A program made the position numbers and the translations under genes. The notes under the pieces are model-generated. The model was not told the origin of the DNA. It saw only the letters and a list, made by a program, of their open reading frames with translations, and did not search any database. A stretch of 35,529 bases of DNA, taken from NCBI GenBank assembly GCA_043758205.1, contig JAYVNY010000021.1, forward strand, positions 1 through 35,529, given 5' to 3'. The stretch's first letter is position 1. Every line of letters starts with the position of its first letter. The stretch is from JANNGC01 sp043758205 (GTDB lineage: Bacteria; Verrucomicrobiota; Verrucomicrobiia; Limisphaerales; SIBH01). Shown piece after piece: positions 1 to 7,733 of the stretch.

Positions 1-2
1 TG

Positions 3-80
3 CGGTTGGTGAAGGCCCATCCTACGGAAGATCGGATCCCGACCGATCCCCTTCTGTTCAAACTATTTTTGGGCAAGTGA
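3..80 (+). CDS. Possible 3' end of an upstream gene (partial)
   Basis: An open frame enters from the left edge and stops at a TGA at 78-80, giving 25 residues that end in LFKLFLGK. The composition (mixed charged and hydrophobic residues) looks like an ordinary protein C-terminus, but the piece is too short to assign to a family. A second frame is also open, from base 2 to a stop near 145, so the choice between them is weak. No function is proposed. The stretch from 81 to 277 shows no gene; it is probably the leader of the glycosidase gene. Confidence 0.2.
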   Translation, partial: RLVKAHPTEDRIPTDPLLFKLFLGK

Positions 81-277
81 TTTGGGCAACAGGCCCTCAG
101 GATGCACCCGGCGAGGCGCGGACAGCGTCGGCTTGATTCATCCTTAATTCCCCACGTTGTAAAACCTCGCCCTCGCTCACGAATTTTGATTCGACGCCCG
201 CGTCAGATAACGCGCAACGTCCCGGTTCGCCGATTCAGGAAAAGTGGCGGCGGCTCGACAGACCAGAAATCAAGCTT

Positions 278-1453
278 GTGAAAAACTCAGGGAACACGAC
301 ACCGGCCTTGGTCCGGCAAAACGGATGGTGGATCGCCGCGTGCGTGCTGGCGCTCGGCTGTCTGCTTTGGACCACGCCGGTTTTTGGGGGACAGACCAAC
401 CGCCCGCCGGAGAGCGGCCCCGGGATCACTTACATGCACGACGAGGTGCCCGAGGTGCCTTGGTCCATCCACATCGTGAAGGTGGCGCGCTATCGGAAAG
501 ATTTCCGTCTCGAGACCGCCCTTGGTCAGAGCAACAGCCTCGGCATGTCGCTCCTCACCGAGCAGGTCATGTGGCTCCAAAAGGACGGCGCGCGCCCGCT
601 CGCCGCGATCAACGGCGACTTCTACAAGAGCGCGAACAAATATCCCGGCGACCCGGAAGGCTTGCAGATTTCCCAGGGCGAACTGGTCAGCGGCCCTTCC
701 CGGACCCGCTCCTGCTTCTGGCTCGACGCGACCGGCGCACCGCATCACACGAATGTGCAGTCCGCCTTCACGGCGCGGCTGGGCGACGGCACGGCGCTGC
801 CCTTCGGATTAAACGAGGAGCGGGCCCGAGATGAACTCGTGCTGTTCACCAGCGCGAACGGCACCTCCACCCACACCAGCGGCGGTCTGGAACTCGTGCT
901 GGCTCGCGGCGCGGCCGATCGCTGGCTGCCTCTTCGCGCAGGCGAAACCTACACGGCCACGGTGCAGGAAGTGCGCGAAGGCGGCGACGCATCCATCACC
1001 GGCAAGACGATGATTCTCTCCGCCGGGCCCGATCTGGCCGCGCGGTTCAGTGCCGTGAAAGCGGGCGACACCCTCACGCTCACCACCGCCACCGTCCCCA
1101 GCGTGAAAGGCTCGCCCGTGGCCCTCGGCGGCGGCCCGGCCCTCGTGCGCGAGGGCAAGCCGATGAGTTTTGGCGGGCTGCAACCGCGCCATCCGCGCGT
1201 AGCTCTCGGTTGGAACAAGGCGTATTTCTTCCTCGTGGAGGTGGACGGACGGCAGAAAATTTCCGCCGGCATGACCTTCCCCGAACTCGCGGCTTACCTG
1301 GTCAAGATCGGTTGCGACGAGGCCATCAACCTCGACGGCGGCGGCTCGGCCACGATCTGGGTCTATGGCAACGTGATGAACAATCCCTCCGAAGGCCGCC
1401 CGCGTCCCGCCGCGAATGCGCTCGTGGTGTTGCGTCAGGAAAAGGTGGATTAA
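278..1453 (+). CDS. Exported phosphodiester glycosidase family protein (NAGPA-like)
   Basis: 391 residues from a GTG start. Residues about 16-37 form a hydrophobic export signal or anchor. The rest matches the phosphodiester glycosidase domain named after human N-acetylglucosamine-1-phosphodiester alpha-N-acetylglucosaminidase (NAGPA): the AAINGDFY block near residue 109, HPRVALGWN near 305, and the signature NLDGGGSATI from N351, followed by a conserved C-terminal PAANALVVL strand. Family members cleave sugar phosphodiesters or related glycans; bacterial copies are often linked to exopolysaccharide, so an envelope or periplasmic role is likely. The substrate cannot be read from the sequence. 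The gene stands alone and converges with the cytochrome gene 21 bases downstream. No Shine-Dalgarno sequence is visible before the GTG. A later start would remove the signal, so 278 is preferred. Confidence 0.88.
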   Translation: MKNSGNTTPALVRQNGWWIAACVLALGCLLWTTPVFGGQTNRPPESGPGITYMHDEVPEVPWSIHIVKVARYRKDFRLETALGQSNSLGMSLLTEQVMWLQKDGARPLAAINGDFYKSANKYPGDPEGLQISQGELVSGPSRTRSCFWLDATGAPHHTNVQSAFTARLGDGTALPFGLNEERARDELVLFTSANGTSTHTSGGLELVLARGAADRWLPLRAGETYTATVQEVREGGDASITGKTMILSAGPDLAARFSAVKAGDTLTLTTATVPSVKGSPVALGGGPALVREGKPMSFGGLQPRHPRVALGWNKAYFFLVEVDGRQKISAGMTFPELAAYLVKIGCDEAINLDGGGSATIWVYGNVMNNPSEGRPRPAANALVVLRQEKVD

Positions 1454-1474
1454 GAAACGGCGGCGCGGGCGGAC

Positions 1475-2533
1475 TTATTTCTGCGCCACCACGGCCTCGT
1501 GGAATGACTTCAGGGCGGTCGCGAATTCAGCAGAGCGAAAATCGGGACGCGACTGCACGGCTTTGAACAACTCATCAAGTGTGGGGCTGAACGCGGCGTG
1601 CTTGTTCCACTTGAGCGCGACCAGCAGCCGCTCCAAACCGAGCACCGTGCGCTCGGCGCGCTGCGCGATTTCCAGAGACGATTTGGCGTCGGCAAACGCG
1701 GTGTGCGTGGCGGAAAGTTTTTCCAAGCGCGCGCGAATCTCTGAATCACTCCAGTTCTGCCCGGCGACTTCGCGCGCCAGATTGTCCACCGCGAGCGGCT
1801 CAGGCGCGATGCTCAACAAAGCGGACAGCGCGGCGGCGCGTGCGCGCACTTCATCACTCGCTTTCGCGTCCGCCGCTTGCGCCGCCGCCTCGCGCGCCGC
1901 CACGGCCTGGCCGACGAACCACGCCTGTGCGCCGCGCAATCGGTTCGTCTCCGGCCAGTGACGCGGCATGGTCACGCACTGGCCGTCGAGTTCAAAGGTA
2001 AGTTCAGGATGTCCCGCCGCGCGCAGTTCGGGATCAAGATTCTGATGGCACGCGACGCAAGTGTTCGCGCGCACATAGAGATTTTTCAGATCCCGCATCC
2101 CCGCTGCGACCTTTTGTTCGTGCTTCAAGTCCGGGCGCGTGTGGGTGAGCAGCCAGTTCTCCGCCGCGGTGTGGCAGCTCTCGCACGACACGCCTTCGAG
2201 CTTTCCGACGAGCGGGCCTTTGCGCTCGTCCGGCACGGCCTGAAAAGGATTATGGCACTCCGTGCAACGCGCGCTGGTCGTCGCGTCGGAAATTTTCAAC
2301 GTCTCCGCGATGCGCGCGCTCCGCGACATCGAGAGCGTGGCGGGCGCGCGCGTGTGGAAATCCTTCTTCGACCAGGTGACGAACTGATCGCGCTTGTCCC
2401 CGGCTCCGCCGTGGCACATGGAGTTGGCGCAGCTTTGGGAGCCGAGGAATTTGGGAGCGGAGATTTCGGCGGCGCTCAGGGTCAGAGCGTGCAAAAGAAC
2501 CGGAACAAAGGCCAGGCGGCGGAGAAATCCCAA
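1475..2533 (-). CDS. Periplasmic tetrahaem cytochrome c family protein
   Basis: With a TTG start at 2533 the product is 352 residues with a signal peptide (FLRRLAFVPVLLHALTLSAAE). Four haem-attachment motifs are visible: an unusual CX4CH (CANSMCH, residues 35-41), then CTECH (90-94), CESCH (117-121) and CVACH (159-163). The haem region resembles the cytochrome c554-like multihaem proteins. The last 150 residues are helical and alanine-rich without further haem sites. The reading frame stays open upstream to a GTG at 2734, but that stretch is the translation of an inverted repeat, so I place the start after it; no ribosome-binding site supports either choice. The gene is divergent from the polyferredoxin gene, which suggests that the two act in one electron-transfer chain, with this protein as the periplasmic partner. 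That link is inference. Confidence 0.78.
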   Translation of the reverse strand: MGFLRRLAFVPVLLHALTLSAAEISAPKFLGSQSCANSMCHGGAGDKRDQFVTWSKKDFHTRAPATLSMSRSARIAETLKISDATTSARCTECHNPFQAVPDERKGPLVGKLEGVSCESCHTAAENWLLTHTRPDLKHEQKVAAGMRDLKNLYVRANTCVACHQNLDPELRAAGHPELTFELDGQCVTMPRHWPETNRLRGAQAWFVGQAVAAREAAAQAADAKASDEVRARAAALSALLSIAPEPLAVDNLAREVAGQNWSDSEIRARLEKLSATHTAFADAKSSLEIAQRAERTVLGLERLLVALKWNKHAAFSPTLDELFKAVQSRPDFRSAEFATALKSFHEAVVAQK

Positions 2534-2690
2534 ATCCCAAAATCCAAATCCCAAACAAATTCCCAATTCCAAACTCCAAAACTGGGGAGCGAGATGCGGC
2601 CCGGCGGGAAGCCGAAGCTCCCAAGCGCACGCTGTAGAGTTTGGAATTTGAAGTTTGGAATTTGTTTGGGATTTGGATTTTGGGATTTGG
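2530..2690. repeat. Long inverted repeat of AAATCCC-type words, 34-base perfect arms
   Basis: Bases 2530-2563 and 2657-2690 are perfect reverse complements over 34 bases, separated by 93 bases; imperfect pairing extends further on both sides. The arms are made of variants of the words CCAAATCCC and CCAAAATCC. The element fills the space between the divergent cytochrome c and polyferredoxin genes, where their promoters should lie. Such word-like repeats occur in other intergenic gaps of this window with different words. Confidence 0.85.
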
Positions 2691-2764
2691 TTTTTGAAAA
2701 TCCCCTTTCGCACAAACTGTTCTTTGCCGCGCACGCACGCTGTGTTAGTTCTTCGCCCTCTTCA

Positions 2765-4444
2765 ATGCAACCCAGTACCAGCACTGACAAACTCGAGCGG
2801 GGCGAACCACTCAGCACCGAGAAGCTGCTCGAGTACTTGCCCTGGCTCAAAGAAATCCCCGCGCCGCAGTTGAAGTGGGCCGAAGGCGCGGCGGTGCTCC
2901 GGCGTTTTAAACGCGGCGAACTGGTCTGCGAGGAGGGTGAGTGCGGCTCCACGGCCTTCTACATCGTCTCCGGTCGCGTCAACATTTTCATCCAGAACAA
3001 AATCGCCCACGTCAAAACCCGGCGCGGCCTCGGCGGCTTCGTGGCGCGCATGAAAAGTTTCCTCGTCTCGGACAAGACCGAGCACCGCGACGAGAACACC
3101 AAGCACTTCATCCCGATCGATGCCTCGGTGGATTTGTCCATCAACAGCCCCATCGCCGCGCTGGACCCCGGCGAATTGTTTGGCGAGATGACCTGCCGCA
3201 CCTTCCAGCCGCGCTCCGCCACGGTGCAGGCCAGTGAGGAATGCGTGATGGTCGAGTTCCTGCGCGTCGTGCTCGATATGCTGATGGGTTCGCGCGAGGT
3301 GGACGCGGTCACGAAGGCGAACACGAAAGTGAAAGTCGGCACCTTCAAAGGCACGACCTTCAAAGTCGAACTCGACAAAAAATATCGCGAGCGTTCGCTG
3401 AACAACCATCTCCGCAGCGTGCCGTTGTTCTCCTCGGTGGATGAAACTTTTCTCGCGCTGCTGAATCCGCGCGTGGAGTTGGTGACGTTCGGCAAGGGCC
3501 AGGTCATCTGCAAACAGGGCGACGCGGCCGACGCCTTTTATCTCATTCGCTCCGGCATGGTGAAGGTTTCGAACGCCATGCCCGGCGGCGAAATGGTTCG
3601 CACGTATCTCGGGCGCGGCGATTACTTCGGCGAGATTGGTCTGCTCTTCAACCAGCCGCGCGGCGCGACCTGCACCGCGCTCGACACCGTATCGCTGGTG
3701 AAGATCGGCAAGGAGGATTTCGAGCAGATGCTCACGAGCTTCCCGTTGGTCAAGGCGATGCTCACCCAAGTCGCTGACACGCGCATCAAAGCCGGCCAAA
3801 AGAAGCAACTGCCGCGCGGCCTGAACCTCGACGAGTTTCTCAACCAAGGTTTGTTCGAGGCGCAGAACCTTCTCATCATCGATCTCGACCGCTGCACGCG
3901 CTGCGACTTGTGCGTGCGCGCCTGCGCCGAGGCGCACGATGGCGTCACGCGATTGCTGCGCGACGGCTTGCGTTACGACAAGTATCTCGTCGCCACCACC
4001 TGCCGCACCTGCCGCGATCCGCTTTGCATGACGCAGTGTCCGGTTGGCTCCATCCGCCGGAAGGACAACCTCGAAATCATCATCGAGGACTGGTGCATCG
4101 GGTGCAGCAAGTGCGCGGAGCTGTGTCCATTCGGCAACATCAACATGCACCCCGTCGAGTTCATGGAGGAAGTGAAGGCGCTCGCCGCCGCGCCCGCCGA
4201 CGGCACCGCGCCCGCGCCCAAGCCGGCGGTGAAGAAAAGTTCCAAGGCCGCAACGTGCGACCTCTGCACCGACCTTTCGATGCCCAGTTGCGTCTATGCC
4301 TGTCCGCATGACGCCGCGCGCCGCGTGGATCCGACGACGTATTTCGCCGGGCATTACGTCTCGAAGACCGGCGGCGATCCGAAGAAGTTCGACCCCCGCA
4401 CCACGCACGACGCGAACACCCAGTTCATCACGCGCAAAAAGTGA
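2765..4444 (+). CDS. Fusion of two cyclic-nucleotide-binding domains with a four-cluster polyferredoxin
   Basis: 559 residues from the ATG at 2765. The frame stays open far upstream, but that region is antisense to the cytochrome gene and carries the inverted repeat. Two Crp-like cNMP-binding domains cover about residues 40-175 and 215-335. The first has an insertion of about 40 residues around 82-122. Both keep a phosphate-cassette-like Glu and Arg (LFGEM...QPRSAT; YFGEIGLL...QPRGAT). From residue 377 follow 16 cysteines in four groups: CTRCDLC...C, CRTC...C...C near 412, CIGCSKC...C near 444, and CDLC...C...C near 498. This is the electron-transfer subunit layout of DmsB/NrfC-type proteins with four [4Fe-4S] clusters. 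No helix-turn-helix is seen, so it is not a transcription factor. No signal peptide is seen, so it should lie on the cytoplasmic side. It overlaps the next gene by GTGA, so the two are co-translated. Its redox partner is inferred, not shown. Confidence 0.85.
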   Translation: MQPSTSTDKLERGEPLSTEKLLEYLPWLKEIPAPQLKWAEGAAVLRRFKRGELVCEEGECGSTAFYIVSGRVNIFIQNKIAHVKTRRGLGGFVARMKSFLVSDKTEHRDENTKHFIPIDASVDLSINSPIAALDPGELFGEMTCRTFQPRSATVQASEECVMVEFLRVVLDMLMGSREVDAVTKANTKVKVGTFKGTTFKVELDKKYRERSLNNHLRSVPLFSSVDETFLALLNPRVELVTFGKGQVICKQGDAADAFYLIRSGMVKVSNAMPGGEMVRTYLGRGDYFGEIGLLFNQPRGATCTALDTVSLVKIGKEDFEQMLTSFPLVKAMLTQVADTRIKAGQKKQLPRGLNLDEFLNQGLFEAQNLLIIDLDRCTRCDLCVRACAEAHDGVTRLLRDGLRYDKYLVATTCRTCRDPLCMTQCPVGSIRRKDNLEIIIEDWCIGCSKCAELCPFGNINMHPVEFMEEVKALAAAPADGTAPAPKPAVKKSSKAATCDLCTDLSMPSCVYACPHDAARRVDPTTYFAGHYVSKTGGDPKKFDPRTTHDANTQFITRKK

Positions 4445-5427
4445 TCATCAACCGGCAACATTTCGGATGGGCCATCTTCACGGCGGTGGCGACGGTGGCG
4501 GCGGCGCTGCTCTACGTCAGTGAATTTCATCCCGGCACGCTGCCGTTCAAATTGTCCATGCCCGCCGGCCTGCACCGCGAAGTGCGGGACACGGGCCGCA
4601 GCGTGGGCGGCACGCCGCTCGGTTTAATTTACGGCAGCGTGTCCGCCGCGATATTTGTTTTTGCCGCGCTGCTCGGACTGCGCCGCAAGCGCCCGACACT
4701 CAAAGTCGGTCGCCTGCAAACGTGGTTGAAGGGTCACATCTGGCTGACCGTGCTGACCATTCCGCTCGTGCTGCTGCACTGCGGCTTCTCGACCGGCTCG
4801 CCGATGACGACGTGGTTCCTCATCATCTACGCCATCGTGATGGTCAGCGGGTTCTACGGACTGGCGCTGCAACAGTTCGTGCCGCGCCTGATGAAAGAAC
4901 AGGTGCCGCTCGAAACCATCTTCGAGCAGATCCCGCACCTGCGTCAGCAGATGCACGAGAGCGCGCAGGAAATGCGGAAAGCGCTCGACACGCCGCCGCC
5001 GGCTCCTGCTCCCGCGCCTGCACCAGTGGCCACCGACGCGCCCGCCCTGTCGCTCGCGGATTTGGCCGCGCCCTCCGAGTCGGTCGTGGTCGTCGAACCT
5101 GAACCCGATCCCGGCCTGCAAATCTACAAACAGTTCCTGGATGAATCCGCCCTGCCGTATCTCGCCGCCCAGCGTGGCGACAAGCTGTTGCTCGGCGCGC
5201 AACGCGTCTCGGATGATCAATTCCGCTTCCTGAAAATCAGCGTGCCACAGGACTTGAAAGACAAGGTGGAGCAGTTGCAGGGCTGGTGCGACGAACGCCG
5301 TCAGTTGGATTTGCAAACCAAGCTCCAGCACTGGCTGCACGGCTGGCTGCTCGTCCACATCCCGTTCTCCGTGCTACTCCTCATCTTCACCGCGTGGCAC
5401 GCCCTCGCCGCGCTGTTCTTCTACTGA
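4441..5427 (+). CDS. Five-helix membrane protein, probable di-haem cytochrome b partner
   Basis: 328 residues; the GTG start overlaps the stop of the polyferredoxin gene by 4 bases. Hydrophobic helices lie near residues 8-27, 59-80, 96-114, 122-142 and 300-327. A soluble domain sits between helices 4 and 5 and holds a Pro/Ala-rich linker near 185-200. Helix 3 carries H99 and H113 and helix 5 carries H306 and H320, each pair 14 apart. That is the spacing used for bis-His b-haem ligation across a membrane, as in ferric-reductase-like and cytochrome b proteins. I do not recognise a named family. Together with the upstream polyferredoxin and the divergent periplasmic cytochrome c, it would be the membrane step of an electron-transfer chain, with quinone or direct haem-to-haem transfer equally possible. 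Confidence 0.75.
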   Translation: MIINRQHFGWAIFTAVATVAAALLYVSEFHPGTLPFKLSMPAGLHREVRDTGRSVGGTPLGLIYGSVSAAIFVFAALLGLRRKRPTLKVGRLQTWLKGHIWLTVLTIPLVLLHCGFSTGSPMTTWFLIIYAIVMVSGFYGLALQQFVPRLMKEQVPLETIFEQIPHLRQQMHESAQEMRKALDTPPPAPAPAPAPVATDAPALSLADLAAPSESVVVVEPEPDPGLQIYKQFLDESALPYLAAQRGDKLLLGAQRVSDDQFRFLKISVPQDLKDKVEQLQGWCDERRQLDLQTKLQHWLHGWLLVHIPFSVLLLIFTAWHALAALFFY

Positions 5428-5494
5428 AGCGGACGCTGGCCCCATCGCGCGGCGAACTGGAGACCACTGGAATTGCGACTCGGCCGATTTTTTT

Positions 5495-7309
5495 CTACGG
5501 AACAGGCCCCAATCGGCGGAGACGGAACAGTTCCGTGCTCATGGCAACCATATTCGTGACCACGAACTCACTGCCGATCAACACGGGCCTTTCCTCCACG
5601 TCATACCAGGCCGGCGCGTCCAGTTCCGTGCTCGATTGCAGCGCGAATCCGCTCAGGGTCGCAGGCCAGGAAATCCGCATCACCTGCGGCGAGACACATT
5701 GAATCTTCAGACGCGGCGTGAGGGAGTCCGCCGTGACGGCGGCGAAATTCAAGCCCACGCGCAAATCATCCACCGTGAACTTTCCGATGCTGGCACTTTG
5801 CCGGAAGCAGAACGCGCTGAGCGGCACGGGCGCGGCGACGTCGGTGGCGTTCGTGCCGGGACTGATTTCGCTCAAAGGATTCACCCAGAGCGTGCTCATC
5901 GCCGTGCGCGGGTCGTAGCGCAGCACGACGAGGTAGCTGAGATTCGTGACGAGGTCCACCGGCCACGTTTGCGCGAGCGCGACGTTGGCGTTGGCGATAG
6001 CCAGGCGGAATTTTCCCGGGGCGGCGGTGAGGGTGTTGGCGATCAAACGGCAACGCGCGCCACTAGGATTGAAGTGCGCGATGTAATCTCCGCTGCTCCC
6101 GGGCAACTCGGAGAAATTGATCCGCAAGCTCGTATAGAAAGTCAGCCTGCTCTCCGGCACGAACGGCCCGAAGGGGAGCAGCGCGTTCACGTCCTCGGTG
6201 AACGGCTCGCCCATCGAGATCTGGCCGTTGACGACCTGAATTTCTCCCGTACCGCCGCCGTGATGCACCCACGTGGGAGCAGCATTGGAAATGAGCGGGC
6301 CTCCCGCGTAATTAAAATCATCCGCCAGCAGCAGCGCCGGCAGGGCCGAGAGGAGAAAGGAACTGCGATTCGTCGAGAACCCATCCGTCACGCCGATCGT
6401 GATCAGGGTTTCGTCGATGAATTCCGGGGCCGCGGTGATCGAGAGCGTGCCGTTGGAACCGCTCGCCCAGACGCTGAGATTGGTCCCGAGCACGGTGTTC
6501 GTGGCGTAAGCCCAAACTTGAAGTCCCTCCGCCACCGTATCCGCATCGCCGAACACGAAAGGAACGTGCGTGGTGCCGCCGACCACGATCTGCTGCGGCG
6601 GCACGGTGGAAATGAACGGAGTGGCATTGCCGACCAGCGCCTCGGTGAAACAAGTGGTCACGAACAAATCATCCACGATCATCTGGCCGAGGTCGTCGTC
6701 CTGCCGCCAGGAGAATGCACTGATCGGCGTGGCGATCCCCACATCCACGCCGGTGATGGACGCGCTGAATTCAGAAACGGGATCAATCCAGAGCGTGCTC
6801 ACGGCGTTGCTGACGACGTAGCGCGTGATGACGGTGTAAGTTTGGTTCGGAAATAAATTCGTCAGACACACGGCGGACGGACTGTTGGTGGCGTTCGCGA
6901 TGCCGAGCCGGAACCGGCCCGCGCCCGCGCCCCCGGTGGTGAGGAAAATTCTCCCGCGCTGACTGGACGATCCGTTGAGATGCGCGAAGAACGTCGCCTT
7001 GGAACTGACCGGCAGCTCCGTGAGCACGAAGGTGAAGCGCGAGTAAATGACGCCCCCGCTGGCGGGCACGACGGACGCGGCGAGCGCCGCGTTCACGTCC
7101 TCCGTCTCCAGGCGGCTCAAGAGTACGCTGCCGCCCGCGACGTTCAGCTCGCCCGGCGTGCCGCTGTGCGTGCGCCATTTCATCGCGGAAACATTCGTGA
7201 GCGCGCCGTCGGCGTACGCGAAGTCATCGCGCAGCAAAATCGCCGCGTGGCCCGTCACGGCGGCGACGCCGAGAATGACCAAGATGATCAAGGATCCCAG
7301 ATGCTTCAT
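5495..7309 (-). CDS. Secreted beta-rich protein with an internal duplication
   Basis: 604 residues from the ATG at 7309, chosen because it opens a clean signal peptide (MKHLGSLIILVILGVAAVTG); the open frame extends upstream without a better start. Two copies of a region of about 210 residues are visible, at about 23-238 and 323-530. Each opens with a LLxDDFxYAxG block followed by TEDVNA, and each ends with a TLWxxPxSE / SAFxxRQ / VDDL pattern. An Ig/cadherin-like segment (about 239-322) separates them. The last 70 residues form a small domain also seen at the end of the giant protein at 17406-24527 and near the start of the hydrolase at 14735-15706. No catalytic motif is apparent. Likely an extracellular or cell-surface protein of unknown function. 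It converges with the membrane-protein gene, 67 bases away. Confidence 0.7.
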   Translation of the reverse strand: MKHLGSLIILVILGVAAVTGHAAILLRDDFAYADGALTNVSAMKWRTHSGTPGELNVAGGSVLLSRLETEDVNAALAASVVPASGGVIYSRFTFVLTELPVSSKATFFAHLNGSSSQRGRIFLTTGGAGAGRFRLGIANATNSPSAVCLTNLFPNQTYTVITRYVVSNAVSTLWIDPVSEFSASITGVDVGIATPISAFSWRQDDDLGQMIVDDLFVTTCFTEALVGNATPFISTVPPQQIVVGGTTHVPFVFGDADTVAEGLQVWAYATNTVLGTNLSVWASGSNGTLSITAAPEFIDETLITIGVTDGFSTNRSSFLLSALPALLLADDFNYAGGPLISNAAPTWVHHGGGTGEIQVVNGQISMGEPFTEDVNALLPFGPFVPESRLTFYTSLRINFSELPGSSGDYIAHFNPSGARCRLIANTLTAAPGKFRLAIANANVALAQTWPVDLVTNLSYLVVLRYDPRTAMSTLWVNPLSEISPGTNATDVAAPVPLSAFCFRQSASIGKFTVDDLRVGLNFAAVTADSLTPRLKIQCVSPQVMRISWPATLSGFALQSSTELDAPAWYDVEERPVLIGSEFVVTNMVAMSTELFRLRRLGPVP

Positions 7310-7470
7310 GCGAGCATGGTGTGAAACCACCGTCCCGGGCGCAATGACGAGGAGATGGGTAAGGGGCATGGAAACGTAATAAGGGAAAGTACGCGCGCGA
7401 TCCTTCCTGCGGGGCATGAATGATTCTAAAGGCTCGCCAACCAGCCTGGAGACACGGTGCGGAAAGAAGA

Positions 7471-7556
7471 TGGTGGTAGGTGATGGATTCGAACCATCGA
7501 AGGCGTAAGCCAGCAGATTTACAGTCTGCCCCCGTTGGCCACTTGGGTAACCTACC
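7471..7556 (-). tRNA. tRNA-Tyr (GTA)
   Basis: On the minus strand the sequence folds as a class II tRNA: acceptor GGTAGGT/ACCTACC, D-arm with CCC/GGG, anticodon arm GCAGA-CTGTAAA-TCTGC with anticodon GTA, a long variable arm, and T-arm GATGG-TTCGAAT-CCATC. The discriminator A is at 7474 and the 3' CCA is encoded at 7471-7473. The long variable arm fits bacterial tRNA-Tyr. Confidence 0.97.
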
Positions 7557-7581
7557 GCACCGTCCGCCTTAGCGGGCGCGC

Positions 7582-7610
7582 AATATGCAAAAGCGAATTT
7601 GCGTTGTCAA
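7582..7610 (-). promoter_or_regulatory. Probable sigma-70 promoter of tRNA-Tyr
   Basis: On the minus strand a perfect TTGACA (-35, 7605-7610) is followed after exactly 17 bases by CATATT (-10, 7582-7587, 4 of 6 consensus bases). Transcription would start about 20 bases before the mature tRNA 5' end, which is a normal leader length for a bacterial tRNA gene. Confidence 0.6.
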
Positions 7611-7733
7611 CGAATGGACGGGGCGCCGTTGTGAAGGGGCCCTGAAAGTTTGACACCGGTCCGGCAGACAGAAATTTTTTTCGTGTTTGGTTTTTCCACC
7701 CCCTTCACCTAGAAATTTCGGCAATTCAAGCGC

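Noticed and set aside
31..50. Palindrome GATCGG...CCGATC near the left edge
   Set aside because: Only a 6-base stem with no T-run and no partner elsewhere in the window; expected by chance in GC-rich DNA.
1877..2764. Upstream extension of the polyferredoxin reading frame by about 296 codons
   Set aside because: The extension is antisense to the cytochrome c gene and passes through the inverted repeat; the cNMP domain begins soon after the ATG at 2765.
2762..4408. Minus-strand open frame of 548 codons over the polyferredoxin gene
   Set aside because: Composition is that of a shadow (H, R, D, E, A rich), and the opposite strand has clear domains and cysteine motifs.
2765..4444. Crp/Fnr-type transcription factor
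   Set aside because: The two sensor domains suggest it, but there is no helix-turn-helix; the C-terminus is a polyferredoxin.
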